A stretch of DNA of 64,000 nucleotides, taken from positions 417,152 through 481,151 of the forward strand of contig SUZN01000002.1 of NCBI GenBank assembly GCA_015059905.1. Reading direction: 5' to 3'. The notes below the pieces were generated by a model that saw only the letters and a list, made by a program, of their open reading frames with translations, searched no databases and was not told the origin of the DNA. The DNA is from Rikenellaceae bacterium. GTDB lineage: Bacteria > Bacteroidota > Bacteroidia > Bacteroidales > Rikenellaceae. How positions within the stretch are numbered: the first letter of the stretch is position 1; each line of letters opens with the position of its first letter. The translations under genes and the position numbers were made by a program. Shown here piece by piece: positions 51,460 through 60,746 of this stretch.

Positions 51460-52500
51460 ATGAGAAGATTTTTTATTTTGTCTTTGATTATTCTCGTCAC
51501 ATCGTGCGGCAAGTCGATTGATTATGCACAATTTGCAAAGGGAGAGCCAGAGCCCATTAAGTTCGAGAAAATAAAGCTCGACTCGCAGATGCTCTATTCT
51601 GACAATATCTTTGTGTTGGATAACCATTTGGTAAATCTCAACTCTAAAAATCCAAAGGGGCTGTTTGAGTTCTACTCTCTGCCCGATATGAAGTTTATCG
51701 GAGTTGTTGGATATAAAGGTCGCGGACCACAGGAGTTCGTTTATATCAATACCAACTCTACAATCCCCGCCTATCGCGGTCTTAATGTGACAGAATCAAA
51801 TACTTATAGCCAAGTGGATTTTTTTCACAATGAAGGTTCTATCCAGCTCTTAAAGAGAGGACAAACTGCATTCCCATCGAAATATGCTGTTGCAAATTCA
51901 CTGCTTATGGTGAGTGATTCAACAGCTGTGATGTATATAAATAACGATGAAGATGTGGAGTTTTATATGCACAACCGCAAGAGTGGTTCGATACGCCCCA
52001 TATCAAGTTATTCCAAAGAGTTGGTGGCTCATAATCCGACTTCGGAGGCTTGCAACTCTATTTTCCTAAACGACTTGGTTATCAACCCATCAAGCAGGAA
52101 GTTTGCCGCTGTTTATAGCCAGTTTCCGATGGTACGCATATTTGACAATAGCGGGAATATTGAAAAGACCTCGCTACTCGATAATTGGGAGGAGCAACAA
52201 TTTGAGATTAGCGGCAATAGTGTTAAGACAAGTTCCTCTTGTCAATATTATTTGGCAACTACGGCTAATAGCAATTATATCTGTGCGCTCTATTTGGGTA
52301 AATTCCCTGATGAGATGGAGCAGATGTCAATGGAAGATGTGCGATTGGAGATTCACATTTGGAATTGGGCGGGTGAGTTGATCGCAACATATCTTCCTGA
52401 TGAGTTGGTGATGAAAATAGCCATAGCAGAAGATAATACGATATATGCAACCTCTCCAGTTGATGACAAGCATATTTATAGTTACAAATTGCAAAAATAA
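51460..52500 (+). CDS. 6-bladed beta-propeller lipoprotein 3
   Basis: The 346-residue protein has a lipobox (LSLIILVTSCGK), then the propeller start KFEKIKLDSQMLYSDNIFVLDNH and the family blade motif GVVGYKGRGPQEFVY. Late blades contain FDNSGNIEKTSLLDNWE, HIWNWAGELIATYLPDE and IAIAEDNTIYATSP. It is five bases after the preceding lipoprotein and 33 before a thioredoxin-like one. Together with copies 1 and 2, each precursor has one propeller lipoprotein downstream. Confidence 0.8.
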   Translation: MRRFFILSLIILVTSCGKSIDYAQFAKGEPEPIKFEKIKLDSQMLYSDNIFVLDNHLVNLNSKNPKGLFEFYSLPDMKFIGVVGYKGRGPQEFVYINTNSTIPAYRGLNVTESNTYSQVDFFHNEGSIQLLKRGQTAFPSKYAVANSLLMVSDSTAVMYINNDEDVEFYMHNRKSGSIRPISSYSKELVAHNPTSEACNSIFLNDLVINPSSRKFAAVYSQFPMVRIFDNSGNIEKTSLLDNWEEQQFEISGNSVKTSSSCQYYLATTANSNYICALYLGKFPDEMEQMSMEDVRLEIHIWNWAGELIATYLPDELVMKIAIAEDNTIYATSPVDDKHIYSYKLQK

Positions 52501-52533
52501 ATTCGATTTTTACTACAGCTCATTGTTAAGTTT

Positions 52534-53061
52534 ATGAAAAAGTTACTATTGTTAATAATAATCTTGTGTTCTATAGTATTGCATTCGTGCAATACCGTAG
52601 AACGAGATTACCAGAGATTGGCAGGTGCAAAGATCGAATTTCCCCAGTCGCTAATTAAAGTTTCAGGACGAGATACGATGCAATACACGCCCAAAGTCGG
52701 CAATCCGATAATGCTTATCTATTTTGATTCTGCAACCTGTGGCTCCTGTGCTATATCAAAATTGGATATGTGGGATGAAGTAATAGATTCTACAAAGTTA
52801 CTATCGCCTTCATTAGAATTTATATTCCTAATGTCGCCATCCCGTGCTGAATACAAGAAAGTATTGCGAGATATGATGCTCAATGGGACAAACTACAACA
52901 TCGTTTTGGATCGAGGAGGAGCTTTCCCTGCCGCCAATAAACATCTCCCCCAAGATCGTAGATTCCACTCTATGCTACTAAATGAATCGCATTGTGTTGA
53001 GGTGATTGGAGACCCAGCATACAACCCCACAATTTGGGAATTGGTTAAGTCGAAACTATAA
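52534..53061 (+). CDS. Thioredoxin-fold lipoprotein
   Basis: A 175-residue protein with a lipobox (ILCSIVLHSCNT). The redoxin domain has the active site FDSATCGSCAISKL (CGSC at about 70-73), a hydrophobic strand LEFIFLMSPS, a helix, and a later FHSMLLNESHCVEVIGDPAYNP, comparable to the end of the first thioredoxin-fold protein of the locus. It probably reduces or forms disulfides at the envelope. It ends eight bases before the O-antigen-ligase-like gene. Context suggests it serves the Cys-rich peptides. Confidence 0.72.
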   Translation: MKKLLLLIIILCSIVLHSCNTVERDYQRLAGAKIEFPQSLIKVSGRDTMQYTPKVGNPIMLIYFDSATCGSCAISKLDMWDEVIDSTKLLSPSLEFIFLMSPSRAEYKKVLRDMMLNGTNYNIVLDRGGAFPAANKHLPQDRRFHSMLLNESHCVEVIGDPAYNPTIWELVKSKL

Positions 53062-53068
53062 ACTACAA

Positions 53069-54955
53069 ATGCTCCCCAACACTATTATAATACAAGAAAC
53101 CCGTAAATTAATGCAATTAGTACCATTGATACTAATTGCATCATTGATGAGTTGGCTATTTGGTGCCGCAATATATGCCCCCGCACAAGTAGAGGGGGCT
53201 GCACATTTGACATCATATTGGTGTACTGCATTAATATTGGTGGTTGGCTGTATTACTATGTGCTATAAAAGAGTGCAACTCCATTTATCAAAAGTAGATG
53301 TTGCAATCATTCTATTAGGCGTAGTAGCAACATTACAAGCTATAATATATAAAGAGTTCAATGCTCATTATGATGCGTTTTTTGCGACTTTTGTTTTATA
53401 TTTTGCAGTTAGATGTGTTTGTCAATTATACCCCCAACTCAAGGTTTTTATTGTAATATTATTTTCGGCAATAACAATATATGAGTGTTGGATAGGAATT
53501 AATCAGGTATTTGGTTTAAAGGCTTCGAATCATGGTCTTTTTCAAATAACGGGGACACTCTATAATCCAGGTCCATATGGAGGGCTAATTGCAGTAGGCG
53601 GTATATTAGCCTTTGTTTGTCTTTATTTGCATTATGCGGAGATTAAGAAGTTGATTGATGCTAAATGGAAATGGAATATAGTTGGGTTTCATAATCTAAC
53701 AAAAGTCGTCATTTATGCTTGTCTTACATTTACTGTAATCCTTGCGATAGTCATTCTACCTGCCACTTTTAGTAGAGCAGCATGGGTTGCGGTGGTTGTT
53801 GCGCTGTTAGTATTGGCATTAATGCATGCGCCAATCTATCGTAAATGTAAGACCGTTTTTAAATTGAGGACTATTAGAAATGTTGCTTTACTCTCTACTT
53901 TAGTGATTGGAGTTATTTGTGCTGGTTACGGTGCTTATGCAATAAAACAGCGTTCGGCTGATGGGAGATTGTTAATTTGGCAAATTGACAGCAAAATCAT
54001 CGCGAATAACCCTCTAGGAGTGGGGTTGGGAAAGTTTGCTGGTGCGTACGGAGTAGAACAAGCAAAATATTTCCGGCAAAAAGAACGATCTATAGAGAAA
54101 AAGATGGTCGCAGGATGCCCAGACTCTGGGTTTAATGAATATCTACAGATGGGTTCTGAGACCGGAGTTGTTGGGTTAGGATTATTTCTTTTTGCGATAA
54201 TCGGAGCAATTGTAAAAGCAATTAGGCGACAAGATGTTTGTGGTTATGGGCTTTTGGTGTTGGCTGTATTTGCGTTATTCTCTTATCCTTTTAGGGTTTT
54301 ACCTCTGCGATTGATGTTTATCGCGCTTTTAGCGGCTTCTGCCTCACAATTACCATCAAGTAATCAGCATTTTAATAAAAAGCATTTTGGGAGATATATA
54401 ACTTTTATCATTGCAGGAATAATTCTACTTGCTTGGATCTATTACCGCACAAATAAAAGAATAGATATTCAAAATAAATGGCAAGAAACCTGTGTTTGGA
54501 TTCCATCAGAACGATATGACTATCTAGTTGAAGATGGCGCATTATTTTATGAAACTTTGAAAGATGACTACAAGTTTCTATATGATTATGGATACGCTCT
54601 ATACAAACAAAAAGAATATAAAGAAAGTATAGAAGTATTAAAACGTGGCACCACATATAGTAGTGATCCGATGTTTTATAATATTATCGGTAAGTGTTAC
54701 CAAGAAATAGGAGATTGGGAGCAGGCAGAAAAATATATCTTACAAGCCTATGATATCATACCCTCGCGCATATATCCTTTATATCTTCTAACTAAAATGT
54801 ATATCGAAGCACATGAGTCAAAGAAAGCAGTAACGGCAGCTCAAAAGGCTCTATCTATCAAAATCAAAGTAGAGTCCGAGCAAACGGATGAGTTAAAAGC
54901 AGAATTGCAATTTATAATTGATAGCCTTGCGTTAACTACAAATATTAACCATTAG
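53069..54955 (+). CDS. O-antigen-ligase-like membrane protein with TPR C-terminus
   Basis: The 628-residue protein has about ten membrane helices (about residues 15-460). A large loop (about 290-400) contains GRLLIWQIDSKIIANNPLGVG and the conserved PDSGFNEYLQMGSETGVVGLG, typical of the Wzy/WaaL (O-antigen ligase) family. The C-terminal 150 residues are TPR repeats (DYGYALYKQKEYKESIEVLK, YNIIGKCYQEIGDWEQAEKY). I start it at ATG 53069; a frame to 53006 overlaps the previous gene. Members with TPR occur in Bacteroidales next to signal peptidase genes and NVEALA peptides. A glycan ligase or a modifier of the exported peptides is possible. Confidence 0.78.
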   Translation: MLPNTIIIQETRKLMQLVPLILIASLMSWLFGAAIYAPAQVEGAAHLTSYWCTALILVVGCITMCYKRVQLHLSKVDVAIILLGVVATLQAIIYKEFNAHYDAFFATFVLYFAVRCVCQLYPQLKVFIVILFSAITIYECWIGINQVFGLKASNHGLFQITGTLYNPGPYGGLIAVGGILAFVCLYLHYAEIKKLIDAKWKWNIVGFHNLTKVVIYACLTFTVILAIVILPATFSRAAWVAVVVALLVLALMHAPIYRKCKTVFKLRTIRNVALLSTLVIGVICAGYGAYAIKQRSADGRLLIWQIDSKIIANNPLGVGLGKFAGAYGVEQAKYFRQKERSIEKKMVAGCPDSGFNEYLQMGSETGVVGLGLFLFAIIGAIVKAIRRQDVCGYGLLVLAVFALFSYPFRVLPLRLMFIALLAASASQLPSSNQHFNKKHFGRYITFIIAGIILLAWIYYRTNKRIDIQNKWQETCVWIPSERYDYLVEDGALFYETLKDDYKFLYDYGYALYKQKEYKESIEVLKRGTTYSSDPMFYNIIGKCYQEIGDWEQAEKYILQAYDIIPSRIYPLYLLTKMYIEAHESKKAVTAAQKALSIKIKVESEQTDELKAELQFIIDSLALTTNINH

Positions 54956-54958
54956 GAA

Positions 54959-55831
54959 ATGATGCGAATATTTAAAATAATTTTGTGGTCAATAGGTATT
55001 GGTTGGGGGTTGATAATTTCAATGTATTTATGTCGCATATTCATATGTGACCAATTTGTTATCCCTACATATTCAATGACTCCAACACTTATTCCTGGTG
55101 ACTATGTGCTAGTAAATAAAATATTATTTGGCGCTCGTATATATGAAGATTTGAAATTTGGGAAAGATATTCCGATGAAATCGTGGCGTATGCCTAAATT
55201 GCGTCCTATACATCCAAATGACATAGTGATATTCAATGCGCCCCATGGTTATGATCGAGGTAAAATTGAATTCAAGTTAAACTATGTTTATTGTAAGCGG
55301 TGTTGGGGAACCCCGGGGGATTCTATTAGTATTCAGCACTCTCTGTATAAAAATAGTAACTTCCCTCACCCTATAGGAGATACAGTTCAGCAAAAAACAC
55401 TAGAATTACTGCCGGATTCCTCTATTCCGAAGGGCGTTATGAGAGTTTTTCCATATAATGATAAATTATTTGGTTGGACAATTAAAAATATGGGGAAGTT
55501 ATACATTCCTCGTGTGAATGATAGAATATTAATAGACAAATATAATTATGCCCTATACAAACCTATCATAGAATATGAAACGCAACAAAGTCTTTCAATG
55601 GAGGATGGTGTAGTTAGGTTGGGAAAGTCGCCAATTAATAACTATACATTTAAAGAGAATTACTATTATTTCTGTGGCGATAATGCCCCTGATTCAAAAG
55701 ATAGTAGATATCTGGGCTTCGTTCCTGAATCGTTTATTATAGGAATAGTAACTCGTATATCTTATTCCAAAGATAGATATAGTGGTGAAATTAGATGGGA
55801 TAGAGTGTGGAAAAATATTAAACCTTTATAA
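54959..55831 (+). CDS. lepB: Type I signal peptidase
   Basis: A 290-residue S26 protease with one membrane helix (about 6-27). The catalytic Ser39 is in YSMTPTLIPGDYVLVNK, followed by NDIVIFNAPHG, and catalytic Lys113 lies in YCKRCWGTPGDSI. The late motif GDNAPDSKDSRYLGFVPE is present. It removes signal peptides outside the inner membrane. It is not the general housekeeping position but a dedicated gene in the peptide cluster (gap of three bases before, two after). It could cleave the hydrophobic leaders of the precursors. The symbol is by family. Confidence 0.9.
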   Translation: MMRIFKIILWSIGIGWGLIISMYLCRIFICDQFVIPTYSMTPTLIPGDYVLVNKILFGARIYEDLKFGKDIPMKSWRMPKLRPIHPNDIVIFNAPHGYDRGKIEFKLNYVYCKRCWGTPGDSISIQHSLYKNSNFPHPIGDTVQQKTLELLPDSSIPKGVMRVFPYNDKLFGWTIKNMGKLYIPRVNDRILIDKYNYALYKPIIEYETQQSLSMEDGVVRLGKSPINNYTFKENYYYFCGDNAPDSKDSRYLGFVPESFIIGIVTRISYSKDRYSGEIRWDRVWKNIKPL

Positions 55832-55833
55832 AT

Positions 55834-57807
55834 ATGAAGAAACTAATTTATATTTTCATTGTAATGTTCTTTTATTCTTGTACACCATATGGAGCACAAG
55901 TCGAAAAATCATTGCGATATGCAGCCCACAATCGTTCACAACTTGAACAAGTGCTACAGCACTATAGAAAAAACGATGCTGATAGTTTGAAATTTAAGGC
56001 AGCAAAGTTTTTGATTCAAAATATGCCATATCATCGTTCATATTCAGCAGAAGCATATTTAGCCTATTGTAGAGAGATGGATTCTCTATTCATAAACTGT
56101 GAAGAAGGTGATACAATTATGGCGCATAAAGCTCAAGAAATATCGAGCCGTCATCAAAATAATTTGACTATCGAATATGATATTCTGAATATTACTGCGG
56201 ATTATCTTAAGTGGAATATTGATTATTCTTTCAATGTATGGCAGGAATCTGATTTTCTGCGACACCTTACATTTGATGAGTTTTGTGAATATGTACTTCC
56301 ATACAAATGTTTAGAGTTGCAACCTATGATAAAATGGAAAGAGCAATGGCGTGATAGTTTGCGAGGTGAGCTTGATGAGGCTGTTAAAATAGATGAACTG
56401 AAATACTGTGTTCGCCGTGCTGCTGAATTTGTTACTTGGTCGTATCGCGATGCAGATTCTATCGTACGTCTTGATAAAAAACATATAAATGGAATAAATT
56501 TTACCGAAATATTAGATATGCCTACTTTGGCTAAACAACCTTATGCAACCTGTGGTGAACGTTCTCGATTTGGAATCATGACTTGTCGAAGCAAAGGCAT
56601 TCCTGTTTCACTTGACTATACCCCAAATTGGGCTGATAGGTGGGATACGCATTATTGGAATCATGTATATGTTGAAAGTCGTAGAAGTTTTGATTATGAA
56701 CCAATGCAAACATATCCTGGAGGAGTCCATTTTATAGATACACCTATGGCTAAGGTGTTTCGCCAAACCTATGCTCCACATCCTATACTTATTGACGCTA
56801 TAGAAGATGGTGAAAAACTACCTCGCTCTTTGGGACATATATTTATTCAAGACGTGACATCAGAATATTGTAGGACAGCGAATATCGACATTTCTTTGAA
56901 AAAAAATGTCAAGCAGACAAGTGATTATGCTTATCTCGCTGTATTTGATAATCAAGAATGGGTTCCAGTGGATATATGCAAGGTTAAACGTGGACGGGCG
57001 CTATATAATAATGTTGGGCTAGATATCCTATATATGGTTGTTGGGTATGATAACCAACAACTAATTCCTCTTTCCTCTCCTTTTATTGTTGATGTGCAAA
57101 AGAATATCACATATGTAGAGTCATCATCCAACCAGAAGCAAAATATAAGAATGTATCGCAAGTTTCCATCATATGGTCATATTTATGCTACTAAAAAACT
57201 TCTCAAGGGTGGACAAATCGAAGCTGCTGATAATCCCGATTTTAAAGGTGCTGTAAAAATGGCATTATTACCAGACGATCATTTGTTGTCTGGTGAAGTC
57301 CCAATATTGGATTCTTTGCCATATAGATATTGGAGACTTTGTTCGTCTCACGAAAGATCAACCGATATGGCTGAATTATTCTTTTACGATAGAGATAGCA
57401 TTAAACTGATAGAGGGAAAACTTATATACCCAGATGTAGAATTTAGGAATCCCGTTTTTGACACACATGAACATATTAACGATAGAGATCCGCTAACATA
57501 TTTTGCCGTTGATAATAATTGTGATCCCAAAAGATGGATTGGTTTTGACTTCGGGAAGCCTGTAGCTATAAATAAGGTTATATACATACGTCGTGGAGAT
57601 GGTAATGATGTAATGCCAGGAGATGAGTATGAACTTCATTATTGGACTGGCGACAAATGGCATAAACACGATAGTAAAATAGCCAATGGCATATATGTAG
57701 ATTTTACAGATGTACCGGTTGATAGATTATACTATATCAAAGGAATAAGTCGAGGCTCTCAGGATAGAATATTTTTATATAAAGATGGAGAGATAAGATG
57801 GTATTAA
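55834..57807 (+). CDS. Transglutaminase-like lipoprotein with discoidin-like C-terminus
   Basis: The 657-residue protein has a lipobox (FIVMFFYSCTP). The helical N-terminal half is followed by the transglutaminase/cysteine protease triad: YATCGERSRFGIMTCRSKGI (Cys about 239), HYWNHVYVE (His about 276) and RSFDYEPM (Asp about 287). The C-terminal part (about 480-640) looks like an F5/8 type C beta-sandwich: NDRDPLTYFAVDNNCDPKRW and GFDFGKPVAINKVIYIRRG. The enzyme may cleave or link peptide or protein at the cell surface. It is the last gene of the locus, after the signal peptidase. Confidence 0.78.
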   Translation: MKKLIYIFIVMFFYSCTPYGAQVEKSLRYAAHNRSQLEQVLQHYRKNDADSLKFKAAKFLIQNMPYHRSYSAEAYLAYCREMDSLFINCEEGDTIMAHKAQEISSRHQNNLTIEYDILNITADYLKWNIDYSFNVWQESDFLRHLTFDEFCEYVLPYKCLELQPMIKWKEQWRDSLRGELDEAVKIDELKYCVRRAAEFVTWSYRDADSIVRLDKKHINGINFTEILDMPTLAKQPYATCGERSRFGIMTCRSKGIPVSLDYTPNWADRWDTHYWNHVYVESRRSFDYEPMQTYPGGVHFIDTPMAKVFRQTYAPHPILIDAIEDGEKLPRSLGHIFIQDVTSEYCRTANIDISLKKNVKQTSDYAYLAVFDNQEWVPVDICKVKRGRALYNNVGLDILYMVVGYDNQQLIPLSSPFIVDVQKNITYVESSSNQKQNIRMYRKFPSYGHIYATKKLLKGGQIEAADNPDFKGAVKMALLPDDHLLSGEVPILDSLPYRYWRLCSSHERSTDMAELFFYDRDSIKLIEGKLIYPDVEFRNPVFDTHEHINDRDPLTYFAVDNNCDPKRWIGFDFGKPVAINKVIYIRRGDGNDVMPGDEYELHYWTGDKWHKHDSKIANGIYVDFTDVPVDRLYYIKGISRGSQDRIFLYKDGEIRWY

Positions 57808-57867
57808 TGTGATATAAAGGCAAGAATTTTTAACCCCTATGCATTATTTTATCGTGTGTCTAAAATA

Positions 57868-57902
57868 TTTGAGAAGAAATACATACAAGTAGAATATGTT
57901 TG
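57868..57902 (+). promoter_or_regulatory. Possible CBASS promoter
   Basis: TTTG at 57868-57871 and TATGTTTG at 57895-57902 with a 23-base spacer, 51 bases before the CBASS start. The spacer is long for the consensus. Confidence 0.4.
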
Positions 57903-57953
57903 AATAATATGGTAGTATTAAAATTGGCATCATAGAAGTGTAATACAATAAAT

Positions 57954-59072
57954 ATGAGTAATACTAAAATTTCACAAAGAAACCAAAATCTCCTATGGGC
58001 AATATCAGGAGGAAGATGTGAGTTTGAAGGGTGCAATAGACCCCTATACGAAGATATTCTGACCAGGAAACGGTATAACAATGCTTATATAGCACATATT
58101 GTAGCTGATAGTCCTGATGGTCCCCGTGGAGATGTGGAACGATCTCCGTTACTTGCAGATGACATCAACAATCTCATGCTGATGTGCGACAATCATCATA
58201 GACTCATAGATACTAATATCGAGGAGTATCCAGAGTATAGACTTTTGGAGATGAAGCGTAAGCATGAGGATAGAATTGCTCGGGTAACGGCAATATCCCC
58301 AAATATGGGAACAAATATAATACTTTATGGAGCAAACATAGGACAACATGCAGCAGCATTATCGTATGATAGCGCTTGTGAAGCTCTTGGAGAAGACTAT
58401 TATCCAGCAGAAGACCATCCTATTGAAATAGGGTTCAAAAATTCCGAAGGTAGAGATAGTATAGATGAATATTGGAGTACTGAAGTGAATAATTTATGTG
58501 CGCATATGGAGAGACGGGTGTTGTCGCATATCCGTAACGGAGAACCAATGCATTATTCAATTTTTGCATTAGCACCTCAACCTTTGCTTATCAAGTTAGG
58601 TACATTACTCAACGATATGCATAATGTACGAGTATATCAGAAGCATCGCGAGCCGAATACTTGGAGATGGCTCAACGATAGCGAGACTCTACAATACGAA
58701 TTGAGAACACCAGAGAACTATGATGGTATCCCAGTAATGGTCATAGGGTTGAGCGCGACTATTACACATGATAGGATTATAGAGGTATTAGGCGGTGATG
58801 TGAGTATCTGGCATATATCAATTCCAAGCCCCAACAATGATTGCATGAAAAATGAACAGTCGTTAGTGGAGTTTAGGGGGTTGGTAAGGTATGCAATGGA
58901 TACAATCAAAACTCATCACGGATGCCGGGAGTTGCATATATTTCCTGCAATGCCAGTGTCTGCAGCAATAGAATTTGGTCGAGTATGGATGCCCAAAGCA
59001 GATATGCCATTAGTTATATATGACCAAAACAAAGAAAGAGGAGGCTTTTATAAAACGATAACAATAGAATAA
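57954..59072 (+). CDS. cap5: CBASS effector Cap5: HNH nuclease fused to SAVED domain
   Basis: A 372-residue protein. The N-terminal HNH nuclease has GGRCEFEGCNRPLY (Cys22, Cys27), the AHIV His48 and LMLMCDNHHRLID (Cys78 with His81-His82), and is followed by a linker. The SAVED domain (about 150-372) has FALAPQPLLIKLGTLLNDMHNVRVYQKH, LGGDVSIWHIS and the end LHIFPAMPVSAAIEFGRVWMPKADMPLVIYDQ. It binds the cyclic oligonucleotide made by the adjacent CD-NTase and then degrades DNA, killing the phage-infected cell. It is the first gene of a three-gene operon. Confidence 0.92.
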   Translation: MSNTKISQRNQNLLWAISGGRCEFEGCNRPLYEDILTRKRYNNAYIAHIVADSPDGPRGDVERSPLLADDINNLMLMCDNHHRLIDTNIEEYPEYRLLEMKRKHEDRIARVTAISPNMGTNIILYGANIGQHAAALSYDSACEALGEDYYPAEDHPIEIGFKNSEGRDSIDEYWSTEVNNLCAHMERRVLSHIRNGEPMHYSIFALAPQPLLIKLGTLLNDMHNVRVYQKHREPNTWRWLNDSETLQYELRTPENYDGIPVMVIGLSATITHDRIIEVLGGDVSIWHISIPSPNNDCMKNEQSLVEFRGLVRYAMDTIKTHHGCRELHIFPAMPVSAAIEFGRVWMPKADMPLVIYDQNKERGGFYKTITIE

Positions 59073-59076
59073 AGAT

Positions 59077-60303
59077 ATGACACAAGAACAGATTACACAT
59101 TTTGATGGGATTTTTAATGCGCTATGCACATCCCTTGATATTACGGAATCTCAATTTGACACCGTAGTTCGTAGCTACAGAGCCGTTGGTGATTGGTTGG
59201 CTAAAAGTGACTCGTCGCTTGCTCCTTATAAACCTATAATCAGGCCACAAGGCTCGTTCCTATTGGGAACGATGGTTAGACCTATTAACGAGAATGATGA
59301 CTTGGATATTGACCTTGTATGTGAGTTAACCGGTAAACACCCTTCGTGGGATCAACATGCTCTTAAACACAAAGTTGGTGGTAGACTTAAGGATAACGAC
59401 ACCTACAAAAAGATGCTTGAGGAGGAGGGGCGTAGATGCTGGACACTGCGATATTCAGATGATGCTAATTATCATATGGATGTACTCCCTTGTTTGGTAG
59501 CTAATGATTATAAGGTGGTAATGGAGCGAGCTTTTTCTGCATCTGAATACTCCGCCCAAGAAGCAGATAAACTTGCTATACGCATAACTGATAAAGAGAG
59601 TGATAACTACAAGTATGATACTTGCCCTGAAAATTGGATGAAAAGCAATCCATTTGGATATGCTCATTGGTTTATGTATCGGGCTTCACTAGGAGATACA
59701 CGAAGGATGTCTCTACTGTATGAGTCAGTTAAGCCCGTTCCAAGTTATCAGAAGAATAAATCTGTATTGCAAAAGGCTGTGCAGATACTGAAAAGACATA
59801 GGGATATAATGTTTAACGGAGATGAGGATAAACCAATATCCATAATCATCACAACTCTTGCGGCACAAGCATATCGAGGAGAGGCATCTATCACAGAGGC
59901 TCTTCAAACTATCATTGAGAATATGAAATACTTTATTCGAGATGAGAGAGATCCTCAGACTGGCAAGATGATCAAAAAGATTGAGAATCCGGTTAATCCA
60001 GAAGAGAACTTTGCAGATAAATGGGTAGAGCATCCACGACGACAGACCAACTTCTACAATTGGTTGGAGGCTGTTAGACGAGATGTATCGCTAATAATTC
60101 AGCAGAAAGGTCTGCATGTTATCGCTGAATCAATGAACCGTCCTTTTGGAAAGCAGGTTGTTACGCGTGCATTCTCCTCTATGGCCGAGGCTGCAAAATC
60201 TCAAAGAGAATCTGGCAAAATGAAGATGGCTACAGGAAGCGGTATTCTTGGTGCGACAGGTAATGTTGCGGCTAAAGCTCATAATTTTCATGGGAATAAT
60301 TAG
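59077..60303 (+). CDS. cdn: CBASS CD-NTase (cGAS-like nucleotidyltransferase)
   Basis: The 408-residue enzyme has the nucleotidyltransferase signature: RPQGSFLLGTMVRPINENDDLDIDLVCE (GS at 59-60, metal Asp77 and Asp79) and the third acidic residue in YHMDVLPCLV (Asp135). It makes a cyclic nucleotide signal during phage infection. The clade cannot be assigned with confidence by eye. The C-terminus ends KAHNFHGNN, and this end overlaps the next gene. It starts four bases after the effector. In type II systems the C-terminal residues are substrates for the ancillary E2-like enzyme. Confidence 0.92.
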   Translation: MTQEQITHFDGIFNALCTSLDITESQFDTVVRSYRAVGDWLAKSDSSLAPYKPIIRPQGSFLLGTMVRPINENDDLDIDLVCELTGKHPSWDQHALKHKVGGRLKDNDTYKKMLEEEGRRCWTLRYSDDANYHMDVLPCLVANDYKVVMERAFSASEYSAQEADKLAIRITDKESDNYKYDTCPENWMKSNPFGYAHWFMYRASLGDTRRMSLLYESVKPVPSYQKNKSVLQKAVQILKRHRDIMFNGDEDKPISIIITTLAAQAYRGEASITEALQTIIENMKYFIRDERDPQTGKMIKKIENPVNPEENFADKWVEHPRRQTNFYNWLEAVRRDVSLIIQQKGLHVIAESMNRPFGKQVVTRAFSSMAEAAKSQRESGKMKMATGSGILGATGNVAAKAHNFHGNN

Positions 60304-60712
60304 AGAGAATAAAATATCACTATACGCACAGTTGGGGAAGCTGCAACATTACTTTCCTAACTCAACTACATATGTAGATAAATGTAAAATGCAGTTTACT
60401 TGGAAGACAACACTTTGCCCATCTGAGCTAAGTTCGTCTTACGAGATAAAGTTGGTTTATAAGTTTGGAAAAAATCCTGATGTTTTCGTTGTGTCTCCTA
60501 AGCCTTTGGCTCTAGCAGAAGGGAAATCAAAATTGCCTCATGTATATGATCACAACAAACAGAGGTTATGTTTGTATTATAAGCCTGCTCGTGAGTGGAC
60601 TCCAAGTATGATGATTGCAGATACAATTGTCCCGTGGATATCTGAATGGCTACTTCATTATGAGTATTGGATTGCGACCGAGGAATGGCACGGTGGTGGT
60701 ATCCATTTTTAG
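60290..60712 (+). CDS. CBASS ancillary E2-like enzyme (type II-short)
   Basis: A 140-residue protein that starts within the end of the CD-NTase gene (14-base overlap at ATG 60290). It resembles the E2-only proteins of short type II CBASS. A UBC-type fold is followed by the segment QRLCLYYKPAREWTPSMMIADTIVPWISEWL, where Cys94 is the probable catalytic cysteine, and the family end IATEEWHGGGIHF. No E1 (Cap2 full) or JAB (Cap3) gene is present. It would conjugate or prime the CD-NTase. A frame opening at 60248 is not needed. Confidence 0.88.
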   Translation: MGIIRENKISLYAQLGKLQHYFPNSTTYVDKCKMQFTWKTTLCPSELSSSYEIKLVYKFGKNPDVFVVSPKPLALAEGKSKLPHVYDHNKQRLCLYYKPAREWTPSMMIADTIVPWISEWLLHYEYWIATEEWHGGGIHF

Positions 60713-60746
60713 TTAGTCAGCTGTAATTCATTCTCAAATTAAGAAT

